From Jatrophihabitans telluris (GTDB taxonomy: Bacteria > Actinomycetota > Actinomycetes > Mycobacteriales > Jatrophihabitantaceae), in contig NZ_CP097332.1 in NCBI RefSeq assembly GCF_023516435.1, forward strand, positions 2,542,001 to 2,606,000: DNA of 64,000 bases, given 5' to 3'. The notes beneath the pieces were generated by a model. It was not told where the DNA came from and searched no databases. It was given only the letters and a program-made list of their open reading frames with translations. Each line of letters opens with the position of its first letter. The stretch's first letter is position 1. Shown here in pieces: positions 18,101-28,600 of this stretch. Position numbers and translations under genes: made by a program.

Positions 18101-19360
18101 GTCCAGCTCGTTGTGCACGGTGAAGGCGAGTCGCTCTCCCTCGGTGGCGACCAGTTCCGGGCCACCCAGGACGGGCTTGTCGGCGTCGGAGGTGGTGAAA
18201 CCCCAGAACGGGATGGTCTTGCGGTCGGCGCCGGTGCCGGCGACCACCGAGCCGTTGCCCTTGGCGAACAGGTCGCACGTGCGCACCCCGGAGGCCAGCG
18301 TGCACGTGACGTCCGGGCCGGCGATCGGCTTGGCCACCGTGATCGCCACCGTGGCGTTCGTGGTCGTCCCCGCGCCGGTGAGCCACAAGGTCGCCGTGTA
18401 GTTGCCCGGAGTGTAATTGTGCGCCGTGGTGCTCAGCGCGATCGTCGGGCTGGTGGCGCTGATCGTGCCGCTGTCATCAGACGTAGTGGCCGAGCAACCA
18501 GCCCGGTCCCCGTAACAGAACTGCCAGCTGTCCCCGGCGGCGACGACGGACTTGGAGCCGTCGAAGGTGACTGGCAGGCTGCCGGAACCGGAGGTGCTGT
18601 CGGCACTCAATACGGCGGTGGGATGCGGGAAGTTGACCGTGGTCGGAGCGGCCGCCGTCGTGGTGGCGCTGGGGCCGACGACGGTCAGGCTGGCCGGGTA
18701 GGTGCCCGGAGCAGCGTAGGTGTGAGAGACGGAGGCGAGGGGATGGCTACCGCCGTTGAGCGTGCCGGACAGGTCGGGCTGGGTCGCCGAGCAGGTGCTG
18801 TTGTCGCCGAAGCAGGCCCACCAGGTATCGCTGTCCGAGGCGGTGGAGCTGGTGCCGTCGAAGACCGCGGTCAGGCCCGTCACCGTGCTGGTCAGGTGCG
18901 CGGTGGCATCGATGGTGACCGTCACCGAGACCGGCGTGCTTGCGGTGATCGCGCCTGCCTGAACCTCGAACAGCACGGCCGAGTAGATGCCTTCGCTGGC
19001 GTACTGGTGGCTCAGGGTCGCGCCGCCGGCAGAGCTTGCGGCCGTCAGATCGACCGCCGTCGATCCGACGTGACTGACGTCGCAGGCGTTGGCCGCCTCG
19101 TCGCCGAAGCACACGTAGCCGGTGTCACCCGATCCGGCCCCGGTCACCGTCGCGGTGAACGTGACGGTGGGGTTACCCGCGATCGCCGACGCGCTGAGGG
19201 TGGCCGCCACGGCCGCCGAGGCCGGGCCTGCGTTCAGCAGCGCGACGATGCTCGCGAGCACCGCCACCGCCGCGATCGCACTGCGGCGCGACCGGCGGCC
19301 GGAGTGGCGTGCGGTACGTGCGAACACGCCGTGGCGCGAACCCTGTGCCGAGTTGCTCAT
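15167..19360 (-). CDS. Large secreted protein: PKD-like repeats plus degenerate cupredoxin
   Basis: A 1397-residue exported protein. The signal peptide (about 1-50) ends near AGPASAA. Three PKD-like domains (about 50-345) each carry a Cys pair (CFGDE..C, CFGDNSTC, CYGDRAGC). A two-domain cupredoxin region follows (about 350-700). It aligns by eye with the two upstream oxidase-like proteins, but where those have HCH or HSH motifs this one reads YEAG (near 467-470) and DAGLHLNN. The C-terminal half holds Ig-like modules, including two copies of an STAGFP ... YT(G/S)LTAT(Q/T)F unit. ATG 19360 lies one base after the preceding stop (TGACATG). It is probably a non-catalytic structural partner. A 1488-codon antisense frame opposite it is a shadow. 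Confidence 0.8.
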   Translation of the reverse strand: MSNSAQGSRHGVFARTARHSGRRSRRSAIAAVAVLASIVALLNAGPASAAVAATLSASAIAGNPTVTFTATVTGAGSGDTGYVCFGDEAANACDVSHVGSTAVDLTAASSAGGATLSHQYASEGIYSAVLFEVQAGAITASTPVSVTVTIDATAHLTSTVTGLTAVFDGTSSTASDSDTWWACFGDNSTCSATQPDLSGTLNGGSHPLASVSHTYAAPGTYPASLTVVGPSATTTAAAPTTVNFPHPTAVLSADSTSGSGSLPVTFDGSKSVVAAGDSWQFCYGDRAGCSATTSDDSGTISATSPTIALSTTAHNYTPGNYTATLWLTGAGTTTNATVAITVAKPIAGPDVTCTLASGVRTCDLFAKGNGSVVAGTGADRKTIPFWGFTTSDADKPVLGGPELVATEGERLAFTVHNELDPRAGTVSITVPDLIGSPDPNGVAPGSTGPSNPSSGPFTLTRPGTYIYEAGLTPGGARQVAMGMSGVLIVRPSVPTASNSARCAYDAAVNADCVTNKDPNNYFDREKLVVLNELDADFAADPFGTDTGNYHPTNYFLDGVAYDTSKTALDPSDLAFDPTINAVRFDAARGDTVLLRYADLGLREHAMNLLGVPQTETARDAHLLPGTQTHTTEFLNAGETSDAFVSIPGDAPKNAQYPIFDAGLHLNNGAAGGLGGMYGNLNVINGVTASDRGPVGTAATVTPTFSASTPNVDNGQIPTLAVTGTFSAQPTAAGATPTVASLQWALDGVPGTGGLWQHTTAAPDPAGASTASLSFTVSADLLTQLLGTEPDRVFGDHTVWLQALDSNGVAGPAIGASFALARRDAVISGLSIDPAVTNGNTQSAQGPVSSTSVTADSNDVAVAAGPSTLNVKSTAGFPADCTVFGDACQLTVGMTIASGPAAGDTEFGQFHYTGLTTTTFTGVTADPSVVTGNHVFRTGNTVALDVIPAGYIAVDGTATSSLPGWLISAAQACVVAAGTETAPVAADANKCATSAATVTNLPVDTPDSLLPIAGFINPPKLPNGVSDGARFWVMVRAQEGPDGTPCSVPGSCRWSPWLYSQSATAVDTATYQKLTVVKKGPETGIPTITPAVNNGFTAASGNLGLFDSFNVKATATSTWANIDLAEAFLDTTSHAPGTTVQDPVQCTSQTPDLPTGCVVYGRGAEMTPAGGKWNVSTTQASDAFLPLSALQSLPDGLVRVWVHARDIAGNWGPFSSTDLVLDKTPPTVDSFAGVTASTTTAGASQAPRQTGALQVTSTAGFPGAGSIVITGAAGGAKTYAYTSLTATQFLGVTGPAGSYAAGLAVTATTPSVVLRAHDVLVNGAASGLVGAEWFVGADPGEGHANPVTLATGSSGTFPGPANSAAIQSYTLSGLPHGSVHVRVVDAAGNWSAVSNGTV

Positions 19361-19361
19361 G

Positions 19362-20957
19362 TCAGTTCCCCGTCGTGCAATTGGCGTGTTGAGCAAAGGA
19401 GTTGGGTGGGTCGATGCGGATCATCGTGAGCATCCCGCCCATGGATGCGCCGTAGTTGGTCGCCTGGAACAGCGCGTGGCTGTGCGCGACCTGATACATC
19501 TCGCCGCACTGGTTGTACTGGGTCACTCCGGTGGCCAGATCACCGTGCTGGCCGAGATAAGGAGTTCCCGACCAGAACTGGCCCTCGGTGCGTGCTTGCT
19601 GGTCCGGGACGACCACCTCGCCGGCACCACCGGAGTTGATGGCGTGGTTCTTCGGATCCCAGTTCGCCTGATCGACCCACGCGAACTCGGTTTCGATCGT
19701 CGCTCCGGGAGGTACCACGATGGAGTACCGGTCGACCGAGGCGTCGGCGGGCAACGCGGCGCTGGTCGTGTTGATCAGCGGGCTGGCGTCGAAGCCGATC
19801 TGTCGCTCGTTGTTGGAGTGCGGATGGAACGGGTAATCGACCGGACCTGAGTTGAGGTAGCGAACCAGGGCCGGTTCAGGGTTGTAGTCCTGGCTCGTCG
19901 GGTCGGTATTGCGCGGCTGGATGTGCACCAGCGCGCCGTAGGGCTGAGACGGCAGGTGCGCGGCGAAGTTCGGCGAGACGGTATCGGGAAAGCTGCGCCC
20001 GTTGATAAAGAAGTACCTCGCCTTGTAAGCCGACATCTCGTAGTCGTACTTACCGGTCTCGGCTGCCTCGTGCAGGGCGGGATCGATTTCGCTGAGCAGG
20101 TGCAGGTATTCCTTTTTCGGGTTGAACTCCGAGAAGCACGCCAGCGGACCGGCCTTGCCACAACTACTTGGGTCGGTGGCCATCCCGGCGGTCGCACCCG
20201 CGTCGTCGTAGACGTGGCTGGAGGGAGTGCACGGCGTCCCGTCCGTGACCGCTGCGCCACTGAGGCAGGGGTTGCCGAGCTTGGGACGGACGATGATCGC
20301 GCCCACGAGTCCCATTTGGACCTGCAGCTCGGGATTGGTGCCCGACTCGTAGAGGAAAGTGCCCGGATGATCGGCCACGAAGCTGTAGGTCACCTTCGTC
20401 TCGGCCGTGCTGTCGGTGACGTTGGGTGCCGAACCGGGGTCTGCGCCGGCCGGGGTCGCCAACGAGTCGGTCGTCGTGGACGGCTCGGACAGCGAGCCGT
20501 TGGCCTTGACCCCGGTCAGGCCCGGGAACTGGATGGAGGTCGGTACCGGCAGGGTGTTGCGCAGGGTGATGGTGACACTGTCGCCCTCGTTCACGCACAG
20601 CACCGGACCCGGATCCTGGTAGGCACCGCTGCCGACGGCATATCCCCACATGTAGATGGAGTTTCCGTCGGGCGTGGTGATGTAGCCGTCCTGCGTGGTC
20701 AGCACGAAACTCGGGTTGGTGGCCAGCGGAGCCTTGGGTGGGTGATAGAAATCGGCCGTCGACCCGGCGGCGCAGACCAGCCCCTCGGCCTGCCCGGGGG
20801 GAGCAGGTGCAGCCGAGGAGCTGGTCGCGAATGGGGTGAAAGAGGCGGCGAGCAGGGCTGCTACCGCGATCGGCAGCTGCCACCGGTACCGTCGGCGGGA
20901 CCGCGAACGCGGACCGACGGCCGATTCCACGGGGTTGAATCTCATCGCGCGCCTCAT
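19362..20957 (-). CDS. Multicopper oxidase-like protein carrying HxH and HSH motifs
   Basis: A 531-residue exported protein with a long Arg-rich N terminus and signal peptide (about 28-50). It has two cupredoxin domains. In the first (about 80-225) the expected copper motif is degenerate: GTFLYESG ... VQMGL. In the second, YPFHPHSNN (His 378 and 380) resembles the first HxH motif and VAHSHALFQATNYG (His 492 and 494, Gln 498) the HSHxxxQ motif of multicopper oxidases. It therefore has the trinuclear-centre half that its upstream neighbour lacks. ATG 20957 overlaps the previous stop as TGATG; ATG 20945, preceded by GAGG, is an alternative. The reducing substrate is unknown. Confidence 0.85.
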   Translation of the reverse strand: MRRAMRFNPVESAVGPRSRSRRRYRWQLPIAVAALLAASFTPFATSSSAAPAPPGQAEGLVCAAGSTADFYHPPKAPLATNPSFVLTTQDGYITTPDGNSIYMWGYAVGSGAYQDPGPVLCVNEGDSVTITLRNTLPVPTSIQFPGLTGVKANGSLSEPSTTTDSLATPAGADPGSAPNVTDSTAETKVTYSFVADHPGTFLYESGTNPELQVQMGLVGAIIVRPKLGNPCLSGAAVTDGTPCTPSSHVYDDAGATAGMATDPSSCGKAGPLACFSEFNPKKEYLHLLSEIDPALHEAAETGKYDYEMSAYKARYFFINGRSFPDTVSPNFAAHLPSQPYGALVHIQPRNTDPTSQDYNPEPALVRYLNSGPVDYPFHPHSNNERQIGFDASPLINTTSAALPADASVDRYSIVVPPGATIETEFAWVDQANWDPKNHAINSGGAGEVVVPDQQARTEGQFWSGTPYLGQHGDLATGVTQYNQCGEMYQVAHSHALFQATNYGASMGGMLTMIRIDPPNSFAQHANCTTGN

Positions 20958-22651
20958 CACTTGGCCTGGTAGAGCTTGCCGGGAAACGTCTGCCGGATGT
21001 CGCTGCCGTCCCGATACTTCACGGCGGCACCGGATCCGATGAAGTTGCTGACCGAGTTGCCCTGCAGATCAAGGGTCTTCGCGTCCGGCCCGCTGGTGAG
21101 CTGGTCCAGCTCGGCCGCGGTGGGACGCTGCAGGCCGCCCGCGGGGTATACGTGCACCTCGGTGCGCATGCCGCCGTAGCCGGCCGTGGTGTCCGGGCCG
21201 TTGAGGTACCCGAACTCCCGGTCGTAAAAGGGGAAAACTGTCTTCTGGGTGACGGCCGGCAGCGGGCCGATCAGCAAGTCACGGCTCTCACCCGGGCCGA
21301 TGTCGACCCGGTTGGTCTGCGTCTGTACGTTCCCGCGCGGCGCATCGGGCACCCGCTGCGGTTTGAGCGGATCGTTCTGGGCGTATTGGTAGTCGGGGTA
21401 GTAGCCGTCGCGTCCGGCGCCCAGGAACTTCGCGTCCTGACCGATGATGGTCATCGGCAGGCCGGGTAGGACCAGCGAGTGCTGCTCGTACCCGAGGTGG
21501 GAGACGCGAACGAGCAGGTACTCCCCCGCCTCGCCCTGGATCAGCGAGGACAGCGGCTGGTAGCGCAGCCGCGTGGCGTCGACGAGCGCGTCTCCCGTTC
21601 CGATCAGCGCGGCATCGGGATCACCCGGCGCGCCGGTGGGATAGTCGCCGGCGTGCGGAGCGATGGTGTCCGGCCACGCGCGCCCGTTCATCAAGCGGAA
21701 GTAGCCGGTGAAGTCGGTCCAATCGGTGTCCTGGATGTGGGCGTCGCCGAAGTGGCCCTGCGGAAAGATCTCCGACAGGTGGATGGAGAACTGCCGGTCG
21801 AACCGACTGCTCTGTTCGTTCGGCGTGGTCGCGTCACCAGCAGTGTCGTAGGCGTAGTTCAGGCCCTTGCGCGGGGCGATGAACACCATCCCGTTCATCC
21901 CCATCTGGACGTGCTCGACGTCCTCGACGTGGCAGTGGTACATGTAGGTCCCGGCGTCGACCGGCAGGTAGCGGTAATGCAAGGACTGGCCTGGCGGCAC
22001 CGACAGCGAGGCGTCGGGTACCCCGTCGAAGTAGGCGATCTGGTTGGCGAAACCGTGGAAGTGGATGGTGTGGCTGTCGAACAGGTCCGGGCGGTTGCCC
22101 ATGCCCAGGTTGAACAAGGTCAGCCGAAGGTCCTGACCGGCCTGGGCATAGATCAAGGGGGCCGAGATCTGCACGTGGTTCTTGACGTTGTCGACGAGGA
22201 AACGACTGGTCGGGGAAAGCTGCGGGTTGTAGGCGGTGACGTTGCGAAAGCCGAAGGCGTAGGTGGTGAAGAGGTCTTTGCGGAGGTCGGTGGTGTGGTT
22301 TCCGTTGGCCGGGGCGAGACTGTCCGGGAAGTACGGGGGCATCGCGTTCGCCCCGACCGGCATGGACACCCAACCGTCGGTACCGGCCAGCGTATAAGCC
22401 TTCACCGGTGGGGTGTTGGCATCCAGCTGAAGCGCCGGGGAGGATTTCCAGTTTCCCCGGCCGAGGGCCAGGACTCCCCCGGCCGCCGCCGCCGACACCA
22501 TCGACTTGATCATCGTGCGGCGTGAGATCCGGATGGAGAAGCGGTTGATCGGTTCACTGCCGGTCACCGCGTCCTGCGGGTCAACGGTCATCGCTGAGTG
22601 CCCTTCCTGCGGTTGCTGCGCTGAGTTGTCCGGAGCTGGGGCGGTACTCAT
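20957..22651 (-). CDS. Multicopper oxidase-like protein carrying HxxHxH and HCH motifs
   Basis: A 564-residue cupredoxin protein with a twin-arginine-type signal (SRRTMIKS, about residues 43-50, then an Ala/Gly-rich hydrophobic stretch). The first cupredoxin domain has H194-x-x-H197-x-H199-G and the type-1 motif H239-C240-H241-x5-H247-x4-M252. The second domain lacks the HxH and HSH motifs, reading HLGYEQH and YDREFGYLNG at those places. ATG 22651 overlaps the giant gene's stop by ATGA. A second start, ATG 22591, has a good ribosome-binding site (AGGAAGGG) and would put the Tat motif nearer the N terminus. It likely works with the next protein. Confidence 0.87.
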   Translation of the reverse strand: MSTAPAPDNSAQQPQEGHSAMTVDPQDAVTGSEPINRFSIRISRRTMIKSMVSAAAAGGVLALGRGNWKSSPALQLDANTPPVKAYTLAGTDGWVSMPVGANAMPPYFPDSLAPANGNHTTDLRKDLFTTYAFGFRNVTAYNPQLSPTSRFLVDNVKNHVQISAPLIYAQAGQDLRLTLFNLGMGNRPDLFDSHTIHFHGFANQIAYFDGVPDASLSVPPGQSLHYRYLPVDAGTYMYHCHVEDVEHVQMGMNGMVFIAPRKGLNYAYDTAGDATTPNEQSSRFDRQFSIHLSEIFPQGHFGDAHIQDTDWTDFTGYFRLMNGRAWPDTIAPHAGDYPTGAPGDPDAALIGTGDALVDATRLRYQPLSSLIQGEAGEYLLVRVSHLGYEQHSLVLPGLPMTIIGQDAKFLGAGRDGYYPDYQYAQNDPLKPQRVPDAPRGNVQTQTNRVDIGPGESRDLLIGPLPAVTQKTVFPFYDREFGYLNGPDTTAGYGGMRTEVHVYPAGGLQRPTAAELDQLTSGPDAKTLDLQGNSVSNFIGSGAAVKYRDGSDIRQTFPGKLYQAK

Positions 22652-25600
22652 ACGCTCGCCGCCCGGTATGCACCGGCGTCGATAACCGGGTGGCCGGCCA
22701 CCGAGCCGCGAGCCGTCCCGTCCAGGTCGGTGCCCGGAGCGAACAGACCGCCTGGGACGACGTACGGCGGTGGCAACGGCACGACCGGCTGGTTGTTGCC
22801 GACGCCGGCCGCCGGCGAGGTCGGGGGAATGTGGTAGTTCCCGATTCCACCCGAGGGCAGATCGATGTTGACGATGGCCGTCACCCGGAATCGGAAGTTG
22901 ATCCGCATGGGCGCGATATCCAGCTGCAGGTCCAACGGGCTGAGGAATCCGACGGCGTTCTTGGAACCGGTCAGGGTCGGTCCGCTGGCCAGCGTCCTGT
23001 TCGTGGCCGACGTGGTGTAGCCCTCAGCGGCGGTCCGCGGCGGGTCGACCAGCGAGTACACCGGGCTCAGCTTGTCCGTGGCGAACGTGTCGGCAACGCC
23101 CATGTCCCAGTAGTTGATCTGGGTGGTGTCGCCAACCTGTCCGATACCGGCCACCGAACTGGTGGACGCGCTCCACGATCCGGCACGATTGTCGTACAGG
23201 ATGTCGTTGGCGATGATCGGGTCGCTCCACAGCTTGGTTCCAGTGGGCAGCGTTTTTTGGAACGGTCCGCTGTTGCGGGCGGTGGAGATACCCGCCGGAG
23301 CCGGCGATCCGTCGCTGGTAACGGCGGTTGCGGTGGTGATGTTCTTCGCGATCGTGTCGTTGATGATCACTACCTGCGCGGTGTCGTCGAGGGCGATACC
23401 ACCACCCTCGTGCGAGGACACGTTGTTGGTGATGCTGTTGTTCTGCACCATCATCAGCGCCTTGCCCGCTTGCAGGAAACGCAGACCGCCGCCGTCGTCG
23501 TTGGCCGCGTTGACCGCGATCACGTTGCCGCTGATCGTCACCGGACCGGCACCCGCGGAAGCCGTGGTGGAGTCCTGGGGTAGCTGACCGGCGATCATGA
23601 TGCCGCCGCCCTCGTCCTGGCTCTGGTTGAATTTGACCACGTTGTGGACGATCTGGTTCGACGGTGCTGGGGCGGAGTCGCTGGCCGCCTTGGGCTGGTA
23701 GCTGAGCACGCCGGTCTGCGGGGCGGGAAGGCGACCCGACAACTGCACCTGGTTCTGGGCCTTGAACGCCTTGATCGTCGCCCCGTTGAGTCCGAAGCCG
23801 GACACTGCCTGTCCCGCGTCGCCGGCCCGGAAGGGTGTAGCTCCGCTCGTGGTGAACACGTCCCCGCTCAGCGTGCCGGTCACGTTCAGCGGTGCGGTGC
23901 TCAGACCGTACTGGCTCATCCCGCCGCCGTACTCGGCCGACTGGTTACCGCAGATCAGGTTGTCGTGCACCTGGTAGCCGCCGGCGTCGTTGAAGATCGC
24001 CATGCCGCCACCGAGGTTGTTTCCGCCGTTGGCCACGATCTGGTTGTTGCCGAACTCGACGTTCCAGTTGTGCTGGCCGTCCAGTTGCGGGGTACCGACC
24101 CGGATCGCCCCGTAGGAACCGGAGTTTCCGTCGATCACGTCGTTGGTGACCTGAGTCCAGTCGTCGTGCCCGTTGAGGAACAGGGCACCTCCCTGGGTGG
24201 CGTCCGCACCGGTTGCCGGTCCGGTCCGCTGACCGGTGTTGGCGTTGACGTTGGCCGGGGTGTTGATGGTCAGCGATGCCTGGATGCCGAGTCCGTCGAG
24301 CACCGGGTGACTGCTGGCGCTGTAGGCCGGTTGGTCGGCCTGGGCGAGCACCGTGACGTTCTGGCCCTCGGTGATCTGCTTGTTGTCCGGGTTGGGCGTC
24401 TTGGGCCACAGTGCCGCGCTGATCGTTTGCCAGACGTCCACCGCGTGCTGGGCGCGCTGGTCCTGTGGTGCGGTGGCCCAGTTGATCGCCGCCGGCGGGC
24501 TGACCGCGGTGTCGGTCAGGCTGAAGTAGTACCGGCCGTCCAGGACGGTTCCGGGGATGCTGATCGCCGGGGTGCTCCCGCTGGCCGGGATGACCCCGCC
24601 TGGGCCGACGCCCTGCACGGTCACCGCGGAGTGCACGATGATCGGTTCGAACCACACGCCGCTGGACGTCGCGCTGTTCACCGGCGACTGCTGGGTGGCG
24701 GCCGCCGGGTAGACCACGATTACGGCGTTGGTTATCTGGCTGCCCTCCTGGGTGTAGGCGAGGGTGTTGTTGTTCGGACGCAGCCAGTAGCCGGCCGCGC
24801 GCTCCAGGGCCTCCTGGATGCTGGGGAATTTGGTCTGGGCCTTCCAGCCGGCGAGGTTGCTTGCCTCGGTGGTGAAGCTGGGATCGACTTGCAGGATCGT
24901 CGGGCTGTAGGCCCTGGTCAGGATGTAGAAGCTGATCCCGTTGATCGTCGTGAGCGGGTTCGGGCCGGCCGTCGAGATCGACAACTGATACTTTCCGCCT
25001 GCCGTGCCTGGTGGCACGGTCAGGTCGATCTCACTGTCGCTCCACCTCGTGACCCAGCCCGTGCCCGAGAGGGTGCCGGCCGGGCTGGTGAGCCGAATGG
25101 AGCCTGGGCTGGCGCCGAAGCCGAGGCCGCGGATGATGACGGCCTTGCTCGGGGGGGTCGCGGCGGTGAGGTCGACGAAGGGGTGGTCGACGGAGAACAG
25201 CTGCGGGGCCGTCAGGGGCACGCCACACTCGGCTGCGGCGGAGAACTTCTGGCCACCGTTGATGAAAGCCAGCGCGCTGCGGGTCGGTGCGGTGTCAGCT
25301 GGGGTGAACACGCCGGGCATGGCCTGGAAGTTGGCGGTGATGGTCTGGAACTGCGGGTTGTAGTTGTAGTTGGGGTGGTCGATGGTGCCCGGGTCGTTGC
25401 CGACGAACCGGTAGACGTTCTGGCAGATGCCGGCCGGAGTGGCGCAGTCGGCGACGTCGGTGGAGGGCATCAGAGCCTCCGCGATGCCGTTGGGGTCGAT
25501 GTTCATCTGGTAGGCCAGGTTGCCGTGCCAGTCGTAGACGCCTTCCGGCGAGTTCGGAATCGGAGCCGCATCGCCGTACTGGGTTTCGCCCTTGTTCGTC

Positions 25601-28600
25601 GACAGATTCGTGTCGTCGAAGTTCTGCACGATGAACGTCGTCGGGATCGGCACATCGGTGTAGAGGTAGAAGTTGGGCGCCACTGACTGGCCGCCGCCGA
25701 CGTGGATCAGGTGCACGTCGCAGGCGTTGCGGGTACGGCCCTGCAGCGGGCTGCCGCCGGCGGACTTGAAGCCGTTGTCGGAGACGTTGACCGTGAAGGT
25801 GGCCCCGGCGCACTGAGGGTCCGGTGAGGGTCCCGCCGTGTTCGGGTCCTCGACCATGGTGGTGGGCGAGTCCCCCCCGGTTGCCGGCAGCGCGACCGGG
25901 GTCTGGGTCGCCGGACCGGCCTGCGGCGGGAAGCTGAAGGCCGGGCAGGTCGCGCCACCGCAGCTGCCAGTGTGGGTGTGGCGGCTGCCGTCGGCGTTGT
26001 ACACCGCGGTCAGATCGGCGTTCTGGGGCACGAACTCGGGAGTCGTGGCATGGTCGGTCAGATCGTTGGAGTACGCCGCCAGGTTCGCACCGGCGAAGTT
26101 GTTCATGCTCGTCTCGTCGGCGACCTTGTAGAGCGGCCGGTCAACGCCCGGGCTGACCTGCGGTAAGACGGTGTCGCCGGGGATGTCGACCTTGGCCAGG
26201 AAGTCGCCCACGGCGGGCGTACCACTGCTGTCTATCGGGGTGAGCGCGAAGTTGCCATCGACCGTCTGCGAGCCGTGGGTGGGGCCGTTGGCGACGTTGG
26301 GGTCCAGCGGCAGGTTGTCGGTACCGAGGCCGAAGTTGACCGCCGAGGCCGGGGCTTCGATACAGGCCTGGGTGTAGTGCCCAGGGTTCGGGCTGGACGG
26401 GTCCACGGTGAGCCCGGGGAGGAAGTCGGTGACCGTAGCGCCACCCGGTTCGGTGCCGAGTACGGTCCCGTCTGCCTGGCGGGTGCCGGAGATGATCTTT
26501 CCGTTGGCGTCGCGAGCAACGCAGCCGGTAGCACGGGCGTAGTGCTCGGACTGGTATGCGTTGACCGTGCCGTCGGGCGGAGTCACGCCCCCGTAGCGAT
26601 CGGTGCTGACGATCTTGCCGGCGCTGTAGACCGTCGAGTAACCGCCGGTCGGACCGGTGGTTCGGTACGAGCCGTCGCAGTTGAGCAGGTAGCCGTTGAA
26701 GCTGACGTTGGGCACGCTCTGGCCGTTGCAGGTCTGCATCGCAGGGTCAGTGGCGCCGGCCCGGATCGGCTGGAACAGTTCGGTCATGACGCCGGGGATT
26801 CCGGGGAAGAAGTCATAGGCCGCCTGGCTGCGCGCCAGGTATCGGTTGCGAACCGCCTCGTAGGACACCGTCGCGACGATGCCGCCGTTGTCGGCGCGGT
26901 TGGCCTGCTTGTTCGGATCACTCTGGGACGTGGTCGAGCCGGCGTACGGTTGCACCGCCCAGTCCAGCCGACCGCATTGTGCGATGACCGGGTTGTACTG
27001 GACGTCGACGGCCGCGGTCAGCGTGGTGTGCTCCTGCGGGTCGTTGCAGGCTTGCCAGGTCACGCCGGTCGTCTTCCAGCGGGTGTTGAACGCCTGGATT
27101 ACGTCGTTGTAGCCCAACGGGTAGGCCTCGGTGAACTCGTAGTTGCCCTGATCGTCGGTGACCGAGGTGTTCTGGCCGCCCTCCTGGGCGTTGTTGGTGC
27201 GATCGAGGTTCTGCACCGTGAACTTCGGCACGCCGGCCTCTCCGGTGTCACACCGTCCGTTGCCGTTGGTGTCGATGCAGATCTTGCCGCTGATCCGGGT
27301 CCACCACTCCAGTAGTGGAACCACTCCGAGGTCGGTGACCTTGCCGTTGGACACCGTCACGTTGAAGGAGTCGAAGATGTAGTCCTGCAGCTGGTCCCAG
27401 ACTGCGACCGAGTAGGAACCGTCCGGCACGCCCTTGATCGTGAAGCTGCCGTCGAGGGCGGCATTGGAGGCCCAGATGGTCTTGTCACCGTTGTTGAGGT
27501 CGGACAGCGTGACCCACGGGTGGTGCACGGGACGGTCGAACTTGTAGCCGGCGGTGCCTGCGTTACCGCCGGTACCCGGCAGACCACCCAGGCCCGGGTA
27601 GTAGGCCGCGGCACCCATGATCTTGCCGGTGATCGACCCGGTGGGCAGCGGTGTGCGTGGCGCCCGCGGAACGGTGTTGCAGGCCGGATCGGACGGCGCA
27701 CGCCAACGGTTAGGGTTGGTCAGTCCGGCGAAGTCGACGGTTCCGAAGGCCGGATTGACCATGCAGCCGGCCCTGACGAAGCCGAACTGGACCTGGGGCA
27801 CCAACTCGCCGCCGACCAGCAATTCCGTGTCGTAGCCGGTGGAGTTGGCCTGCGGCCAGGTGTCGAAGTCGTGGTTGCCCTCCAGCGTGGTGGTCTGAAC
27901 CCAGCAGGCCTGGTCGTTGATGGCGGTGGAGGTCAGCGACGCCTGCGTGGTGCCCAGCACCGGGCAAGTCTGCTGCGGCGGGAGGAGCCTGCCGCTGGCT
28001 GGGTCGACGCCCCCGACCTGATCGGCGATCACCGAGGAGCCGTAACGGTTCGGCGCCATGTTCGGAATCAGGATGTCGCCGTTGGAGTCACTTGTGCACG
28101 AGCCGGTGGCCGGACCATCGACCTCGAAATTACCGCGGACGTGGTGTTTCGGGTCGACGATCGGCCGACCATCCAGACCGAGTTTCACGGTGTAGAACGT
28201 GTCGGTCGGGTCTGGGTGGGAGCGCGTGTAGGCGGGACTGAGCAGGTATGCCGTGCACAGCGGGTTGTTGTAGTAGTCGACGTTGACCGGTCCGTCGTAG
28301 TCGGTCAGGTGGGCGTTGTAGCCCGGCAGCCCGAACTCCGACTGCTCGTCCCACTGGCCGTTGGTGGAGGCCATGTCGCCATAGACCTTGAGCCGGATGT
28401 TGGTCAGCGGGATCGGCAATGGGTTCAGGCTGACCGCGATCGCGCCGCTGGAGGTGACATCCAGGCCGCGGTAGACGCCGTCGGTCACCGAGAAGTGCGC
28501 GCCACCGATCTGGAAGCCGTTGGCGGTGACCGAGACCAGGTACTTTCCGTTGGGCAGACCGCGCCCCTTGCCGGCGACCTGCAAAGGCAGCGCCGTGCTC

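Noticed and set aside
14963-19429. A 1488-codon open frame on the plus strand opposite the third cupredoxin gene
   Set aside because: It mirrors a real gene with signal peptide, PKD and cupredoxin domains. Its own product is Arg/Gly/Val-rich without domains, as expected from antisense reading of GC-rich codons.
23644-25686. Long plus-strand frame (680 codons) opposite the giant secreted protein gene
   Set aside because: Same reason: low-complexity Val/Arg/Gly product, no ribosome-binding site, and full overlap with a convincing gene.
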